Below, in pieces: positions 32,501-43,287 of a DNA stretch of 64,000 bases. The stretch is from Triparma columacea. Taxonomy: Eukaryota > Sar > Bolidophyceae > Parmales > Triparmaceae. Below the pieces are notes generated by a model, which searched no databases, was not told where the DNA came from, and saw nothing but the letters and a program-made list of their open reading frames with translations. The stretch lies in NCBI GenBank assembly GCA_030267965.1, contig BRYA01000635.1:1-64000 (forward strand), read 5' to 3'. Made by a program: the position numbers and the translations under genes. Numbering within the stretch: the first letter of the stretch is position 1; each line of letters begins with the position of its first letter.

Positions 32501-33915
32501 ACGAGGCCAATGCCAAGAAGAAGAAGCGCATGATGAAGGGTCTCAACAGCCTGGTCGAAGAGGAAGCCGACGAAGAGGAGGAGGAGGACGCCGTGGCAGG
32601 ACTTGAGGACTTTGGTTTTGGTACGAAGAAAGTCGGGGAAGAGGATGAGGAGAAGGCAGCAGGATTGGATACCATTACTGCGGACGACCTTGAAAACATC
32701 GTCGATACTTTTTCCGACGACGAGGGAGACGAGGAAGAGGGAGACAAGAAGCGTGCTCTGCAGGCTGCCGCAGAGGAGAAGAAAGCCCACAAGGAGATGA
32801 TGCGCAGGATGAAGGAAGGCTACGACGGGAGGCGTCACGGAACTGCCGGGGCCGCAAGGGGAGGGCTGGACTGGAACACTTTGGTTGCAGCCGACGGCAA
32901 GAAGGACGCCAAGCGCCTTGGCTTGTTGAACAGCGACGAAGAAGACAGTGACGACGAGAAGGACGGGTCCGAATCTGAGGAGGAGGACGAGCTTGCTCTT
33001 CTCGATAGGGTCCTCAAGGAGAGGCACAACCCGAGGAACCAGCTCGCCCATCAGCTTGCCAGTGACAGCGAAGAGAGCTCGGACGAGGAGTCAGACGCTG
33101 AAGGAGACGCGGACGAAGAGGCAGATAAGGCGCAGGCTAGGGAAGAGGAGAGGCTTGCGAAACGGATCGCAAAAAGGGCTAAGATGCAGAGGGTCTTGGC
33201 CGAGTTCGGAGGAGAATTCAGTCAGAGTCAGAGCCAGAGCATGCTGTGCCTGCCCGAGGATGACGAGGACGAGATGATGAAGAAGGACTTGAGCATGATC
33301 AAAACTAGCAAGAATAAGGGTGGATTTTTGGAGGAGTTTGGCGGGGGGGAGGAGAGCCAGAGCGCCTCCAACTTTGCAACCACGGTCGGTCTCGGCGACG
33401 AGAAAGCCCACGACTCTTCTAGGAGCTTGTTCTCGCGCCTCTCCAAACCTCCGCTAAACAAAAGGAAGGCGGACGCCGAACCCCTCAACGACTCTACGAA
33501 CGATAGTGCCCACCTTAAGAGGGCGAGTAGCAGTGGTAGCTCGGAGTCGGCCTTGAATGTCAACGGGGCCCTCGCTATGGCCCTCAAGGCTTCCAGAAAG
33601 GTAGGAAATAAGAAGTTCAAGAGCAATTTCTTAGGAAGGAACGGGGAGGAGGGTAGCAAACTCGGGCGCAGCTCGAGCGCTGGGAGCAGCAACATCGCGA
33701 GCCACGTACTCTTCGACACGGGGAGCAGGAGCGCGTTTGGCAGCAGCAGCAGGAGTGGTGGGGACAAGGTCATGGAGATCGCCAACGAGAAGCTCTCTAG
33801 CATGGACAAGGTCAACACGATCACACCCGGAGCTTCGAGTATGAAGAAGCCGGGGCTTGAGAGGAGCAGTAGCAGTAGCCTGTGGGGGAAGATCAGCAAG
33901 GGGAAGTTCCACTGA
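29502..33915 (+). CDS. Very acidic Claspin/Mrc1-like replication-checkpoint candidate
   Basis: Exons 29502-30807, 30888-31499, 31622-33915 (4212 nt, 1403 aa). The protein is highly charged: Asp/Glu tracts alternate with Lys blocks (for example RSTKKKKKKWGDLDEDD, and a long run of Glu at about 850-880). Near residue 270-320 a helical segment (LKKFLVMFKEFTAYDASLD) is the only clearly folded part. In the last third, EERLAKRIAKRAKMQRVLAEFGGEF sits after an Asp/Ser-rich region, a layout reminiscent of the Mrc1-like domain of Claspin. The C-terminus SLWGKISKGKFH is a distinct motif. Claspin/Mrc1 joins the replication fork to Chk1 signalling. Identification rests on composition and order, not strong identity; a nucleolar or chromatin acidic protein is possible. 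Confidence 0.5.
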
Positions 33916-34009
33916 TTGTTTCCGTTGCAGCGCTAGAATTGTGGCAGAGAAATAAGAGATTCGAATTTTAATTCAGAAAGAATAAAGTTTATGACTATCT
34001 CATCGCTTT

Positions 34010-36382
34010 TTAGTTTCCGAACGCTTCAAGGAGCTCCGTCTGTTGAACTCTTTTCATTCCCCTCAAGCTCATGACTTGCTGAAGGTCCTTGAGAGTACCA
34101 TCCGGCCACTGCTGCCTCATGACCTCAACAAGCAGCTCCTGGGGTGTCCCGACGAGCTTGAGCATGATCTCGATCTTCGCGAATTCCTTCGTGGTGTCGG
34201 TGATGTACCTCGAAGGGGCCAAGTTACCGCTATTTACTGAGGGAAGGTTCTGGATAAGTTTCTTTAGCGAGTAGACATCGAGAAGAAGCTGCTGGGTGGC
34301 GATCTGCGAGAAACGCTTGCACTTGATCAGGTTGGAGTAGAAGGAGGTCATGAAGGACGCGGCGAACTTGTCGCAGAAGCTCCTGTAGTACGAGGATGGG
34401 AGAGTCTTCTGGACATTCGAAGCAAAGGTTGTAACTGTGGAGGTCATGTTACGGACGTAAATCGACTCCTCGCCGACGTCGTCGAAGTTCACCCAGTTTG
34501 TGGAGGTAAGTTCCTTGAAAAATGGATCTATCCTAGACTCGAGGCCCGAGACAAGTATGCGCAGCCCGATACTCGTAACGTCGTTGAAGTCGTCCTGCGA
34601 GTCCATGAGGTCAACATTAGACTTGAACCCCTCGTCGATCTTGTCCTTGATAAGATCCTCCAGCGCCTCCACCGTGTCCACGCAGTATTCGCACGTGTCA
34701 ATCGCCAGGCACACCATCTCCTCCTCTCCCTGCGGTATCCTGTAGTTGCTCGTCCGGGGGTTGGGGGGCGCCTTCTCCTCCCCTCGCGCGGCGGCGAGCC
34801 CCGCCATTACGTTGACGGGAACGTAAGGAGCGGGCATCTTGCTGGTTTGCAGAACCTTAGCGTACTTAGTGAGCGCCGCCTTGTACTCCTTGTAGAGGTT
34901 GAAGAACACGACCCCCGTGGTCAAAGCTGTGCACCTTATTATTGAGTTCTTCATGTAAACGAATAGGCTAACCGCCGAGGTGAAAACAGGAAGATCACCC
35001 CTCTGGTCCGTCTCCGTGTCCGCCACTGCCTTCTGCAGGAGCTCCTCCAGGTTTTGCTTCTCTAGCTGGCAGTATGGCCCCATGAAGGGCAGGAAGACCC
35101 CGCTGAGCATTCCTCTCAGGGGGAGGAGCGCGTGGTCCTCCTTGTCCGTCTCCGAGCCCCCCGTTTTGGAAGAGAGGCTCTGCCGACGAGCCCTCTCGCG
35201 AGCATACCTGAGTTTGATCCCAGATGCGCTTCTCGGGTCGATCTCATTCCCCTCCTCGTCATATTCCATTTCGTTATCGTACTTCGCCTTGGGGTCCACC
35301 GTCGTGTTGTCCACGCTGCTGCCGTAGTCCTTCTCAAGCCTCGACGTCATCTCCTTCTCGAACATTATGGCCTTCTGGAGCGCTTTTACGATGACGATAA
35401 CGTTCTCGGAGTCTGTGTTACCCTCGTCTTCAAGAGTCTTCATGATGCCCTCGCTCGTTTGCTCAAGGAACATCCAGCAGAGCTTGTACTGGAGGTGCCA
35501 GTGGGGGGGGAACACCTCCTTGAACCTCTCGTCGATGGATTTGAGCAGCCTCCTAAACCACGCGAACCTCCTGTCGATCTGGTCCAGCCCGCTGTGCGGG
35601 GCCGAGGGGCTGAATATATTCCTGTAGCTCTTTAGCTGGCTCTCACAGAATGTGTTGCACTGCTTGTCTCTCGCCTGCTTCCCCAGAGCGTCAACGACCA
35701 GGCACGCCTGGGCGAGGCTCGTGAAGCCCCCGTTGTCGGGGACATCATCGATATGGAAGTCGTTGGGGTTGGCGGTGGCGGAAGCCAGGTTGCCTATCTT
35801 CTCGAAGGCCTCGAAGACCCCGGTGCTCAGCTCGCGCCGGACCCGCTCGACCTCGTAGCGGAGGTCCTTGATCTTGGGGACGTTGCCAAAGTCCTTGAAG
35901 CCCTCCATGAGGGCTTGGGTGGCTTGCAGGGAAAGGGCAGCCGCCCCGAAGTCCCGCTGGGCTGACGTCGCGCTGAGCTGACCCACGGCGTTGTGGAGCA
36001 TGTGGAGCCTCTTGAGGGCGGTGATAGTAGTTTGCAGGTGCCTCTTGGCAAAGTCCAGCTGCTTGATGTCTGCACATATCACCTTGACCATCTCCTCGGA
36101 CCTCAAGGCCTTCCTCTTGACGTCCTCTATCTTCCTCCGGAGCTGCACGCTGGCCTCTCGGGCCTGCTTGAGGTCCACAGCTGCAGACTTGGAGGCCGTG
36201 GACTGTAGCTGAATGCTTGTGGATATGCTAGCATCTAGCTTCGTTATTTCCGAGTTAAGTGTTGCAGAAAAGCTTTCCAGATCACTATCTAGAGACTGCT
36301 GAGTGCTAAACGTGCTGTTTATGAAGGTGAGAGGGTCAAAGTTCTCTGCCTCGAGCAGGGAGGAGTTTGCTAGTGAGGACAT
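34010..36382 (-). CDS. VPS53: VPS53, GARP/EARP tethering complex subunit
   Basis: A single exon of 790 aa. VPS53 is a core subunit of the GARP complex (tethering endosome vesicles to the trans-Golgi) and of EARP. Clear marks: NFDPLTFINSTFSTQQSL near residue 13; a long helical N-terminal domain; and the family block MVKVICADIKQLDFAKRHL / TTITALKRLHMLHNAVGQL (about 105-150), almost identical to the animal and yeast family pattern. The C-terminus keeps the helical-bundle end with SFMTSFYSNLIKCKRF. Start: the ATG at 36382 (MSSLANSSLLEAENFDP). An upstream in-frame TTG is not used. Length and order fit known VPS53 (about 800 aa). The gene is convergent with the acidic gene, with only 94 bp between the stops. 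Confidence 0.95.
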   Translation of the reverse strand: MSSLANSSLLEAENFDPLTFINSTFSTQQSLDSDLESFSATLNSEITKLDASISTSIQLQSTASKSAAVDLKQAREASVQLRRKIEDVKRKALRSEEMVKVICADIKQLDFAKRHLQTTITALKRLHMLHNAVGQLSATSAQRDFGAAALSLQATQALMEGFKDFGNVPKIKDLRYEVERVRRELSTGVFEAFEKIGNLASATANPNDFHIDDVPDNGGFTSLAQACLVVDALGKQARDKQCNTFCESQLKSYRNIFSPSAPHSGLDQIDRRFAWFRRLLKSIDERFKEVFPPHWHLQYKLCWMFLEQTSEGIMKTLEDEGNTDSENVIVIVKALQKAIMFEKEMTSRLEKDYGSSVDNTTVDPKAKYDNEMEYDEEGNEIDPRSASGIKLRYARERARRQSLSSKTGGSETDKEDHALLPLRGMLSGVFLPFMGPYCQLEKQNLEELLQKAVADTETDQRGDLPVFTSAVSLFVYMKNSIIRCTALTTGVVFFNLYKEYKAALTKYAKVLQTSKMPAPYVPVNVMAGLAAARGEEKAPPNPRTSNYRIPQGEEEMVCLAIDTCEYCVDTVEALEDLIKDKIDEGFKSNVDLMDSQDDFNDVTSIGLRILVSGLESRIDPFFKELTSTNWVNFDDVGEESIYVRNMTSTVTTFASNVQKTLPSSYYRSFCDKFAASFMTSFYSNLIKCKRFSQIATQQLLLDVYSLKKLIQNLPSVNSGNLAPSRYITDTTKEFAKIEIMLKLVGTPQELLVEVMRQQWPDGTLKDLQQVMSLRGMKRVQQTELLEAFGN

Positions 36383-37027
36383 GGGGCTTGGAGAGGGGTA
36401 GGGAGGGAGAGAGGGGGGAAAGGTTGTAAGAAGGGAGGAACGATGCTCGTGGATGTGTCGTGGCGGTAAAATTCCGGCCAATGTGCTGGATTATTGGTGA
36501 TGATTTTGCTTTTGACCATCACGAAAAAATCTTCGGGGGTCCAATTTGTGGAGCATTTTGAGACCAACAGAGTAAAGATAGACGATTTTTTTTTTGAGTC
36601 AACGGACGTGGAAAGCTCAACGTGTGTATAAACTTCAGTTTGGCGTAAAACGAACATTTTGAACAAACATTTGAAATATTATCAAATTATGATCCAAATT
36701 TCTTCGTCATCTTGTCGTCATCGTTCACAAAACTTGCGCCCGACCAGTTCGTTAAGACAATTGATGCCGTGATAATTATCCATAGTTCTACGGGGCAAAA
36801 GGTGTCAAAGACAGACACCTCAAATAAGGTTGAGGGGACCCGACCACAAATCCAAGAAAGGTTTTCAAGCCTGTCCAATAATTCTTCCAACAATCAAGAT
36901 ACGCCAAATTTGACTATTTCACGTAGTTTATATATACCCATTACCCCTGCCGACAGGTTCCTACGCCTCATAAATCCCATATACAGAGAATCCAACCCGA
37001 CCCCACCGAAGCCTTTCTTTTCTATCC
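36383..37027. promoter_or_regulatory. Divergent promoter region, VPS53 / RNA polymerase I subunit
   Basis: The 645-bp spacer lies between head-to-head ATGs. The middle is AT rich (TTTTTTTTTGAG at about 36587-36598). The plus-strand leader is Cys/Pro-codon-like pyrimidine sequence up to the ATG at 37028. Small open frames exist on both strands but have no supporting features. A TATATATACC element at about 36929-36938 lies about 95 bp upstream of the RNA polymerase ATG. Confidence 0.45.
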
Positions 37028-40000
37028 ATGACTTCCTCCTCTCACAAAGTCCCTTCGACCACTGCTGGCTCAGAGGTCGCACATCTCGCTAAATTCCGGA
37101 CCCTTCTTGAGCCTCATGTCGACGGTTTCTCCTATTTTACTGATACTGCCCTCCCCAGAGCCCTCGAGGACATAGGTAGGTTCACCTTCCAAGTTGGTGG
37201 CAATGCTCCGAACGCCTCAGAGGCTACGAAGAATCTTCCTACTCGAACTATCGAGTGCTGGTATACCGAGCCTACTTGGATTAAGCCTACTTCTGGCCGG
37301 GAAGGCCGCCCTTTCCTTCCCAAGCATGCTAGGGAGCTCGGGGAGAGCTACAACGCTGAGCTTAAGCTCACCTTCAACTACTCCATCGACGGAGGCCCTG
37401 CGGGGACATTCCAGAGGAGGCAGGGTCCCTTCCCCGTGATGCTCGGTAGCAGCCTCTGCCACACTTATGGCCTCGAGAGTGACGCCCTTGTAAAGATGGG
37501 GGAGGAGGCTACCGAGTTCGGGGGGCCTTTCATAATCAGCGGCATAGAGAGGTGCATCAGGCTCCTGCAGGTCCCGAGGTGCAACGTGGCTCTGGCCATC
37601 AAGAGGCCGACTTACAAGAGCCGCGGGAGTAGCTACTCAGAATACGGAGTCGCTTACAGGTCAAGAAGGTGGAACGATGACTGCAGGTAAGCAATCGTTT
37701 GAGGCTCTGTATTTGATACTCTCACTTGTACTAACGCGCAATCGCTCTCCCATCCCTCCACACCCCGCCTGCTCGTCGTCGCAGCACCATTACAAATACC
37801 TTCCACTGGTTGACCTCCGGTTCCATGAAGGTCCGCTTCTCCGTCCGCAAGCAGGAGTTCCTCGTCCCCGCCGTGATCCTCCTTCGCGCTTGCGGTGTCC
37901 AGGGCGATAACGAGATCTTCTCCAGGCTAACTTCCCAGGCCGGTGCGAAGGACTCCTGGGTCCTCGAGCGCGTCAGGCTGCTCCTCCACGACGCCAAGCA
38001 GCACGGCATATACACCTCGCAGGAGGCGCTTGCCTACATCGGGGCGAGGTTCCGCGCGGTCCTTGGGAGGGGCAACGAGAGGAACGACGTGCAGTGCGGG
38101 CAGGAGGTCCTCGACAAGTTCGTAATAATCGACCAGAGGTCCCTCGAGGATAAGGCCAACACCATGCTCATGTGCATGAGGAAGCTGCTCAGTTTCGTTG
38201 GGGGCAGGTGCGGGGCAGACAATGCCGACAGCCTCCAGAACTTGGAGCTCCTCCTACCTGGCCATTTAATAGCCACGTTCGTGAAGGAGAAGATCGAGGA
38301 GCAGCTAACGAGCATGAGGAAGGGGGTTTCGAAAGAGATTAGGACTCGCGGGGCCAAGGCTCTGAGCGAGCTCGGGGAGCCTGCGTTCTGGGGAAAGATC
38401 TGCGACAGGTACGGGGGCGGGGCCGCGGGCAACATCGGCAAGAAGGTCGCGCACTTCCTCTCCACTGGGAACATCGTGTCCTCCAGTGGGCTTGACCTCA
38501 TGCAGGTGTCGGGTTACACCATCGTTGCGGAGAGGCTCAACTTCCTTAGGTACATTAGCCACTACAGGAGCGTCCACAGGGGCCAGTTCTTCATGACCAT
38601 GAAGACCACAGCCGTCAGAAAACTCCTCCCTGACAGCTGGGGGTTCCTGTGCCCCGTCCACACACCCGACGGAGGACCTTGCGGGCTGCTGAATCATTTG
38701 GCTGTCAAGTGCGAGACTCAGGTGAGAACGAAGGACGAGCGAAGCTCGAATGCGTTGCACATCTCACGCATCATCGCATCTCCTCCCCCCCCCCCCTTCG
38801 CTCGTCGCTTTGCTCGTTCCAGACCAGGAGCATGGACATGGCAAAGAGGGACAGGGTCCTCGAGACTCTCCTTGAGCTCGGGGTCACGGCGCTCGAGCCC
38901 GGGACCACGATGCCAGCCAAGTACCTCGACGTCGTACTGGATGGCAGGGTCATCGGCGGGGCCACCATAAACGAGTGCAATGAGATCGTCAAGGAGATGA
39001 GGAGGCTCAAGGTCATAGGGGGGATAGAGAAGACCACTGAGGTCGCGCTATTCCCGCCGATACAGATGGGACCCTTCCCAGGGCTGTTTGTTGGGACGGG
39101 GATGTGTAGATTCATCAGGCCCGTCCAACACAGGGATACTGGGATGGTGGAGTATCTGGGCCCCATGGAGCAACCCTTCCTCTCTATTGCGTGCATGCCA
39201 GAGGATATTAGGGAGGAGACGACACACGTCGAACTTGACCCCAACAACCTTTTCAGCCTGATTGCCAGCTGTACCCCCTTCAGCGACTACAACCAGAGCC
39301 CCAGGAACATGTACCAGTGCCAGATGGGGAAGCAAACGATGGGATCCCCCGCCCACTCCCTCCCCCATAGGACAGATAACAAGCTCTACAGGATCCAGAA
39401 CCCCCAGGCCCCCCTCGTCCAGACAGCCAGGCACGGGGAGTTCAAGATGGACGACTACCCCAACGGCACCAACGCCGTAGTTGCGGTGCTCTCATACACG
39501 GGATTCGACATGGAGGACGCTATGATCCTGAACAAGTCCAGCTACGAGCGCGGGTTCGGCCATGCTAGTGTTTACAAGACGAAGATCGTGGACCTGAAGG
39601 AGGAGGCGGAGAGGATGGGGAGTAAGGAGGCTCGCTTGAGGTTCAGTAACCAAAAGCTCGCGCCCCCCAGGCCCAACAGGGACGGGACGCCCGGGGAGAC
39701 CGTGATCGACGGGAGCCTAGGCCCTGACGGGCTCCCACACGTGGGGCAGTGGGTGGAGGAAGGGGACGCACTTTACTCGTATGTGGACGAGCTTACGGGG
39801 AAGGAGAAGGTGAGAATTGGAAATTATTTGAGCTGCGAAAGGGGCGACACGATGCCGTGAACACAAAAAGCACCGTATCTGAAGCTTTCATTCACAACAA
39901 TTCCAACCCATTAACGCAACGCTCGTCGCAGGTTGGGAGGCACAAGGAGATGGAAAAGGCCTGCGTCCAGAACGTCAGGCTGCTGGGTGCCGAGAGAGGG

Positions 40001-40882
40001 TTTACAAAGGGCGGAAAGGCGAAGAAGGAGGCTCTGCAGAGGCTGAGTGTTACCTTAAGAATTCCGAGGAACCCTGTGATTGGAGACAAGTTCAGTAGTA
40101 GGCACGGACAGAAGGGCGTCATGAGTATCCTTTGGCCTCAGGCTGACATGCCCTTCTCAGAGAGCGGGATTAGCCCGGACTGCATCATCAACCCTCACGC
40201 TTTCCCGTCAAGAATGACGATAGGCATGTTAATAGAATCCATGGCGGGGAAGGCTGGGGCGCTGCACGGGAAATTCCAAGACGCCACGCCCTTCAGTTAC
40301 CACGAGAGCAAGGGGCAACTTGCGATTGATCAGTTTGGGGAACAGCTGCAGGAGGCGGGGTACAGCTATTACGGCAGCGAACCGCTTTACAGCGGTGTTA
40401 CGGGCCAGGTTATGCACGCGGATCTTTACATCGGAGTGGTGTTTTACCAGAGGTTGAGGCACATGGTTAGTGACAAGGCCCAGGTTAGGGCAACTGGGGC
40501 CGTCAACCAACTCACGAGGCAGCCTATCAAGGGGAGGAAGAAAGGGGGAGGCATCAGGCTGGGAGAAATGGAGAGGGACGCGCTGCTTAGCCACGGCAGC
40601 GCGTACCTGCTGCATGACAGGCTCATGGCCTGCAGTGACACTCACGTCGCGCACGTGTGCAAGAGGTGCGGGGGGGTGCTCAGCTCCCAGACGAGGAGGC
40701 AGGAGGTGCTGAGCGCGGGGGTGGGCGTAGAAAACATGAGGCTCAAGTGGATCTGCACGAGCAAGCAGTGCGAGGGGAAGCCGGACGAGATTGTGCCCAT
40801 AAGACAGCCCTACGTCTTCAAGTACCTGGCGAACGAGCTAGCGGGAATGGGGATCAAGATGCAATGCAAGGTATCGGCGTAG
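37028..40882 (+). CDS. POLR1B: RNA polymerase I second-largest subunit (RPA2)
   Basis: Exons 37028-37686, 37785-38721, 38823-39809, 39932-40882 (3534 nt, 1177 aa). It forms half of the catalytic cleft of the enzyme that makes rRNA in the nucleolus. Family marks: the protrusion opening HVDGFSYFTDTALPRALED; FPVMLGSSLCHTYG; the fork/hybrid-binding region WGFLCPVHTPDGGPCGLLNH; and NAVVAVLSYTGFDMEDAMILNKSS, with the GDKFSSRHGQKGV core. Then come the wall/anchor RQPIKGRKKGGGIRLGEMERDALLSHG and a C-terminal zinc site CKRCGG ... C(x)4C. The combination RLGEMERDALLSHGSAYLLHDRL and the LDVVLDGRVIGGA segment favour Pol I over Pol II or III. Confidence 0.94.
38722..38822 (+). repeat. Intron with 11-bp inverted repeat beside both splice sites
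   Basis: In this 101-bp intron GACGAGCGAAG (38734-38744) is 12 bases after the donor. Its exact reverse complement CTTCGCTCGTC (38796-38806) is 16 bases before the acceptor end. The poly-C tract between them gives the pyrimidine tract. Same motif as in the introns at 3509-3625 and elsewhere. Confidence 0.8.
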
Positions 40883-41011
40883 AGGGAGGCAGAGTGTGCA
40901 GACGAGCTAAAAAAATCCTTGTGCATTGAGCGAAAAAGTGTATTTTACCATTATTTTCGTCCAAAAGTTTGATAAGAAAGGAAAGTTACTTTGCAAACAA
41001 AGAAATTTTTT

Positions 41012-43021
41012 TCACGATAATTCCACAACCGGCGCCTCCTCCAGCCATATCTTATGCAGGAACTTGTAAAGCCCGTGGCTGACACTGACCTTGTACGGGG
41101 TCGGGTTGTGGGTCCTCAGGTGGTCCTCCCTGCACTTTTCCACCTCCTCCTCCCTCCTTCTCCTTCCGTCCTCAACCGTCGGGTAGGGGATCTGTGGAGC
41201 CCCATCCTTCCACACGACAGTGGTAAGGGGTACAACCGACGTTGGAGTGACGAAGCATCGCTTCTGCTCCTCGAAGGGGTGGCGGGCCAGGATCCTGGTC
41301 CCTGGGGTGGGGGGGGCTTCGTCCTCCATAATCATCAGGTCGAGGAGGGGGCTGCCGTCGGAGCCTATGAGGCGGTAGCAACGCTTGCGACCGGGTATCA
41401 GGACTTTCTCGATGTCCTGGCTTAGCTGGGAAGGGCAGCGGGTGGGGAGAGAGAGAAGAGTGCAGGTCGGGGGAATGCAGGTTGGGAGAGTGCAGGTTGG
41501 GGGAATGCAGGCATTGGTGGTAAGTTGAGGCTGGTCAAGTGCGAGTTAGGGTCTTCTGGAGAGGGGGGCCCCGTCTTTAAGTATTTGTTTTCCTTTGCCC
41601 TCCAGCCTCCCTCACCTTGATCCTCGGTTCTCCCTCGACCTCCACGAGCTTGTACACGCACCCTAGCGCGGGCTGCGCCTGGCACGTGACCAGGTTGGTC
41701 CCTATCCCGTACGCCGTAATGCAGTGCTCCTGCTTCCCCAGCGCCACCAGGACCTCCTCGTTGATGTCGTTGCTAACCACGATCTGCAGCCCGTCCCAGA
41801 ATTCCAGGGCAGGGTAGGAGGCCTTGAACTCATTGAACACCCTCCTGCACTCCCTGCTCAGGTAGGCCAGGTCCCCGCTGTCCAGGCGGACCCCGACCGG
41901 CTTCAGGCCTTTCCTTCCCATGGCAACGGCGACGCTGCAGAAGTTGTAAACCCCCCCCATGGTGTCGTACGTGTCCACCAGGGCGAGGAAGCCTTTGGGG
42001 AAGCACTGTGCGTACTCCACGAACGCCCTAAGCTCCCCCTCGTTGGTCCCCGGCCACTTCACGTCCCTGACTTCCCTGACCTCCGTCGCGAAGTCCTCGG
42101 CGCCCCCGTAGCCTTCCCAGCCCCTGAAGCTCATGACGTAGCTGTGGGCCATGGTGCCGCTGACCTTGAGGCCACGCTCGATCCAACCGGCTGTCACGTT
42201 GGAGGTGCCGTCGAAGCCCCCGAGGATGGCGTATTTGCTGGCGCTGCAACCGCCGTCGGGGCCCTGGGCACGGCGGAGGCCAAACTCAAGGAGGGTAGGG
42301 GAAGGCCCTGCGGCGAGGCGGAAGCGGGTGGCATTGGTGGCTATTAGGGTGGGGTAGTTAATCAGGGTGAGGAGGGTGGTCTCTAGGAGCTGACAGAGGC
42401 CTAGGGGGCCGGACACGGTTATTAGGGGAACGCGAGGGAAAACGAGGGAACCAGGGAGGGCTGAGGTAACTGTGAGGGAGGAACAGGAGAGATTCCTGAG
42501 GTAGTTTATGAAGCCTGCGGAGAAAATGGGTGAGAAGGTTGGTAGCACAACAAGGTTGGTAGCACAACAACGCTTGCGCTCCTCATCCTCATTCTCATTC
42601 ACTTTCTCCTCCCTCCCCTCTCACCATCATCTGCCTCTGGTAATAGCTCCCTTATATATTGTAGTTGAGATTCTGTGAAGCCAAAGTTCGCCAAGTGGCT
42701 CATCACCTGGTCCAGCCCCGCGAACACGCAGAACTCTCCCCCGAATGGTGGCTTCCTGAAGAAGAGCTCAAAGGTCGATGACTTCAAATGTGTGTTTGCT
42801 CTGAAGTACGCCAGCCCCATGCTAAGTTGGTACATATCAGTCAGTAAGGGGGTCACTAAAGGGTTAGTACATGGTGGAGGAAGAGTAAATGGTGGAGATG
42901 GCGACGTTTGGGGAGATATTTGGGTGCCATCATTCAACACAGTTGTAGTGTCGACTGAGTTGTTATCGTTGCTGTTGTTGTTTACGCCTTTAGATGCCGT
43001 TGATGGTTGTTTACGTTTCAT
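41012..43021 (-). CDS. NAPRT: Nicotinate phosphoribosyltransferase
   Basis: Exons in transcript order: 43021-42625, 42514-41616, 41425-41012 (1710 nt, 569 aa). NAPRT makes nicotinate mononucleotide from nicotinate and PRPP (with ATP), the first step of the Preiss-Handler route to NAD. Marks: LLTDMYQLSMGLAYF near residue 60, the typical N-terminal (L)xTDxYxLTM; then FELFFRKPPFGGEFCVFAGLD. After the second exon begins come FPRVPLITVSGPL, LLETTLLTLINYPTLIATNATRFR and LGGFDGTSNV, the conserved phosphoribosyl region. VGVRLDSGDLAYLSR is the active-site signature. Exon 3 opens SQDIEKVLIPGRKRCYRL, also typical. Length is right. It supports autonomous NAD synthesis from nicotinate. Confidence 0.95.
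41455..41512 (-). repeat. Short tandem repeat within an NAPRT intron
   Basis: Four imperfect copies of a unit of about 16 bp (TGCAGGTTGGGGGAA type) lie in the last intron (41426-41615). They are intronic and without coding effect. Confidence 0.7.
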
Positions 43022-43157
43022 ATTGTAGTGTGGAAGCTTGATTAGAATGGTACAAAATCACGTGTAGCAATTTAAAATGGATGCTTGGATTTGGCACAGG
43101 ATTTGGCACAGGATCCGCCGAGGCTGTCCGTGGACTCTCTCCCAATTCCTACATGTA

Positions 43158-43231
43158 GTATTCCAATTGAAAAAAGTCGAGCGTTTTCATGCACGTAGCT
43201 CGCATAGTCATTCATTGTTTATGACGTACGC
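43158..43231 (+). repeat. Dispersed repeat, copy 1
   Basis: TAGTATTCCAATTG, then an A-run, then GTCGAGCGTTTTCATG, with a tail ending ATTCATTGTTTATGACGTAC, matches 46456-46517 in the same orientation. This copy has about 12 extra bases before ATTCATTG. It lies just downstream of the GH3 gene (stop at 43288). Confidence 0.85.
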
Positions 43232-43287
43232 AAGTTGTAAACCCCTTAAGTGCTTCCTTCTCTTTCTTTCCCCCCTCGTACCTCCCT

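Noticed and set aside
32170..33051. Long minus-strand frame opposite the acidic protein
   Set aside because: It is a shadow of GAG/GAC-rich codons; no start context and no splice structure.
36712..37092. 126-aa frame overlapping the RNA polymerase I start
   Set aside because: It lies in the promoter/leader and runs into the first codons of the true gene in another frame; no protein-like conservation.
40883..41011. Possible RNA gene between RNA polymerase I and NAPRT
   Set aside because: The 129-bp convergent spacer shows no stable cloverleaf or promoter boxes; it is a shared 3' flank.
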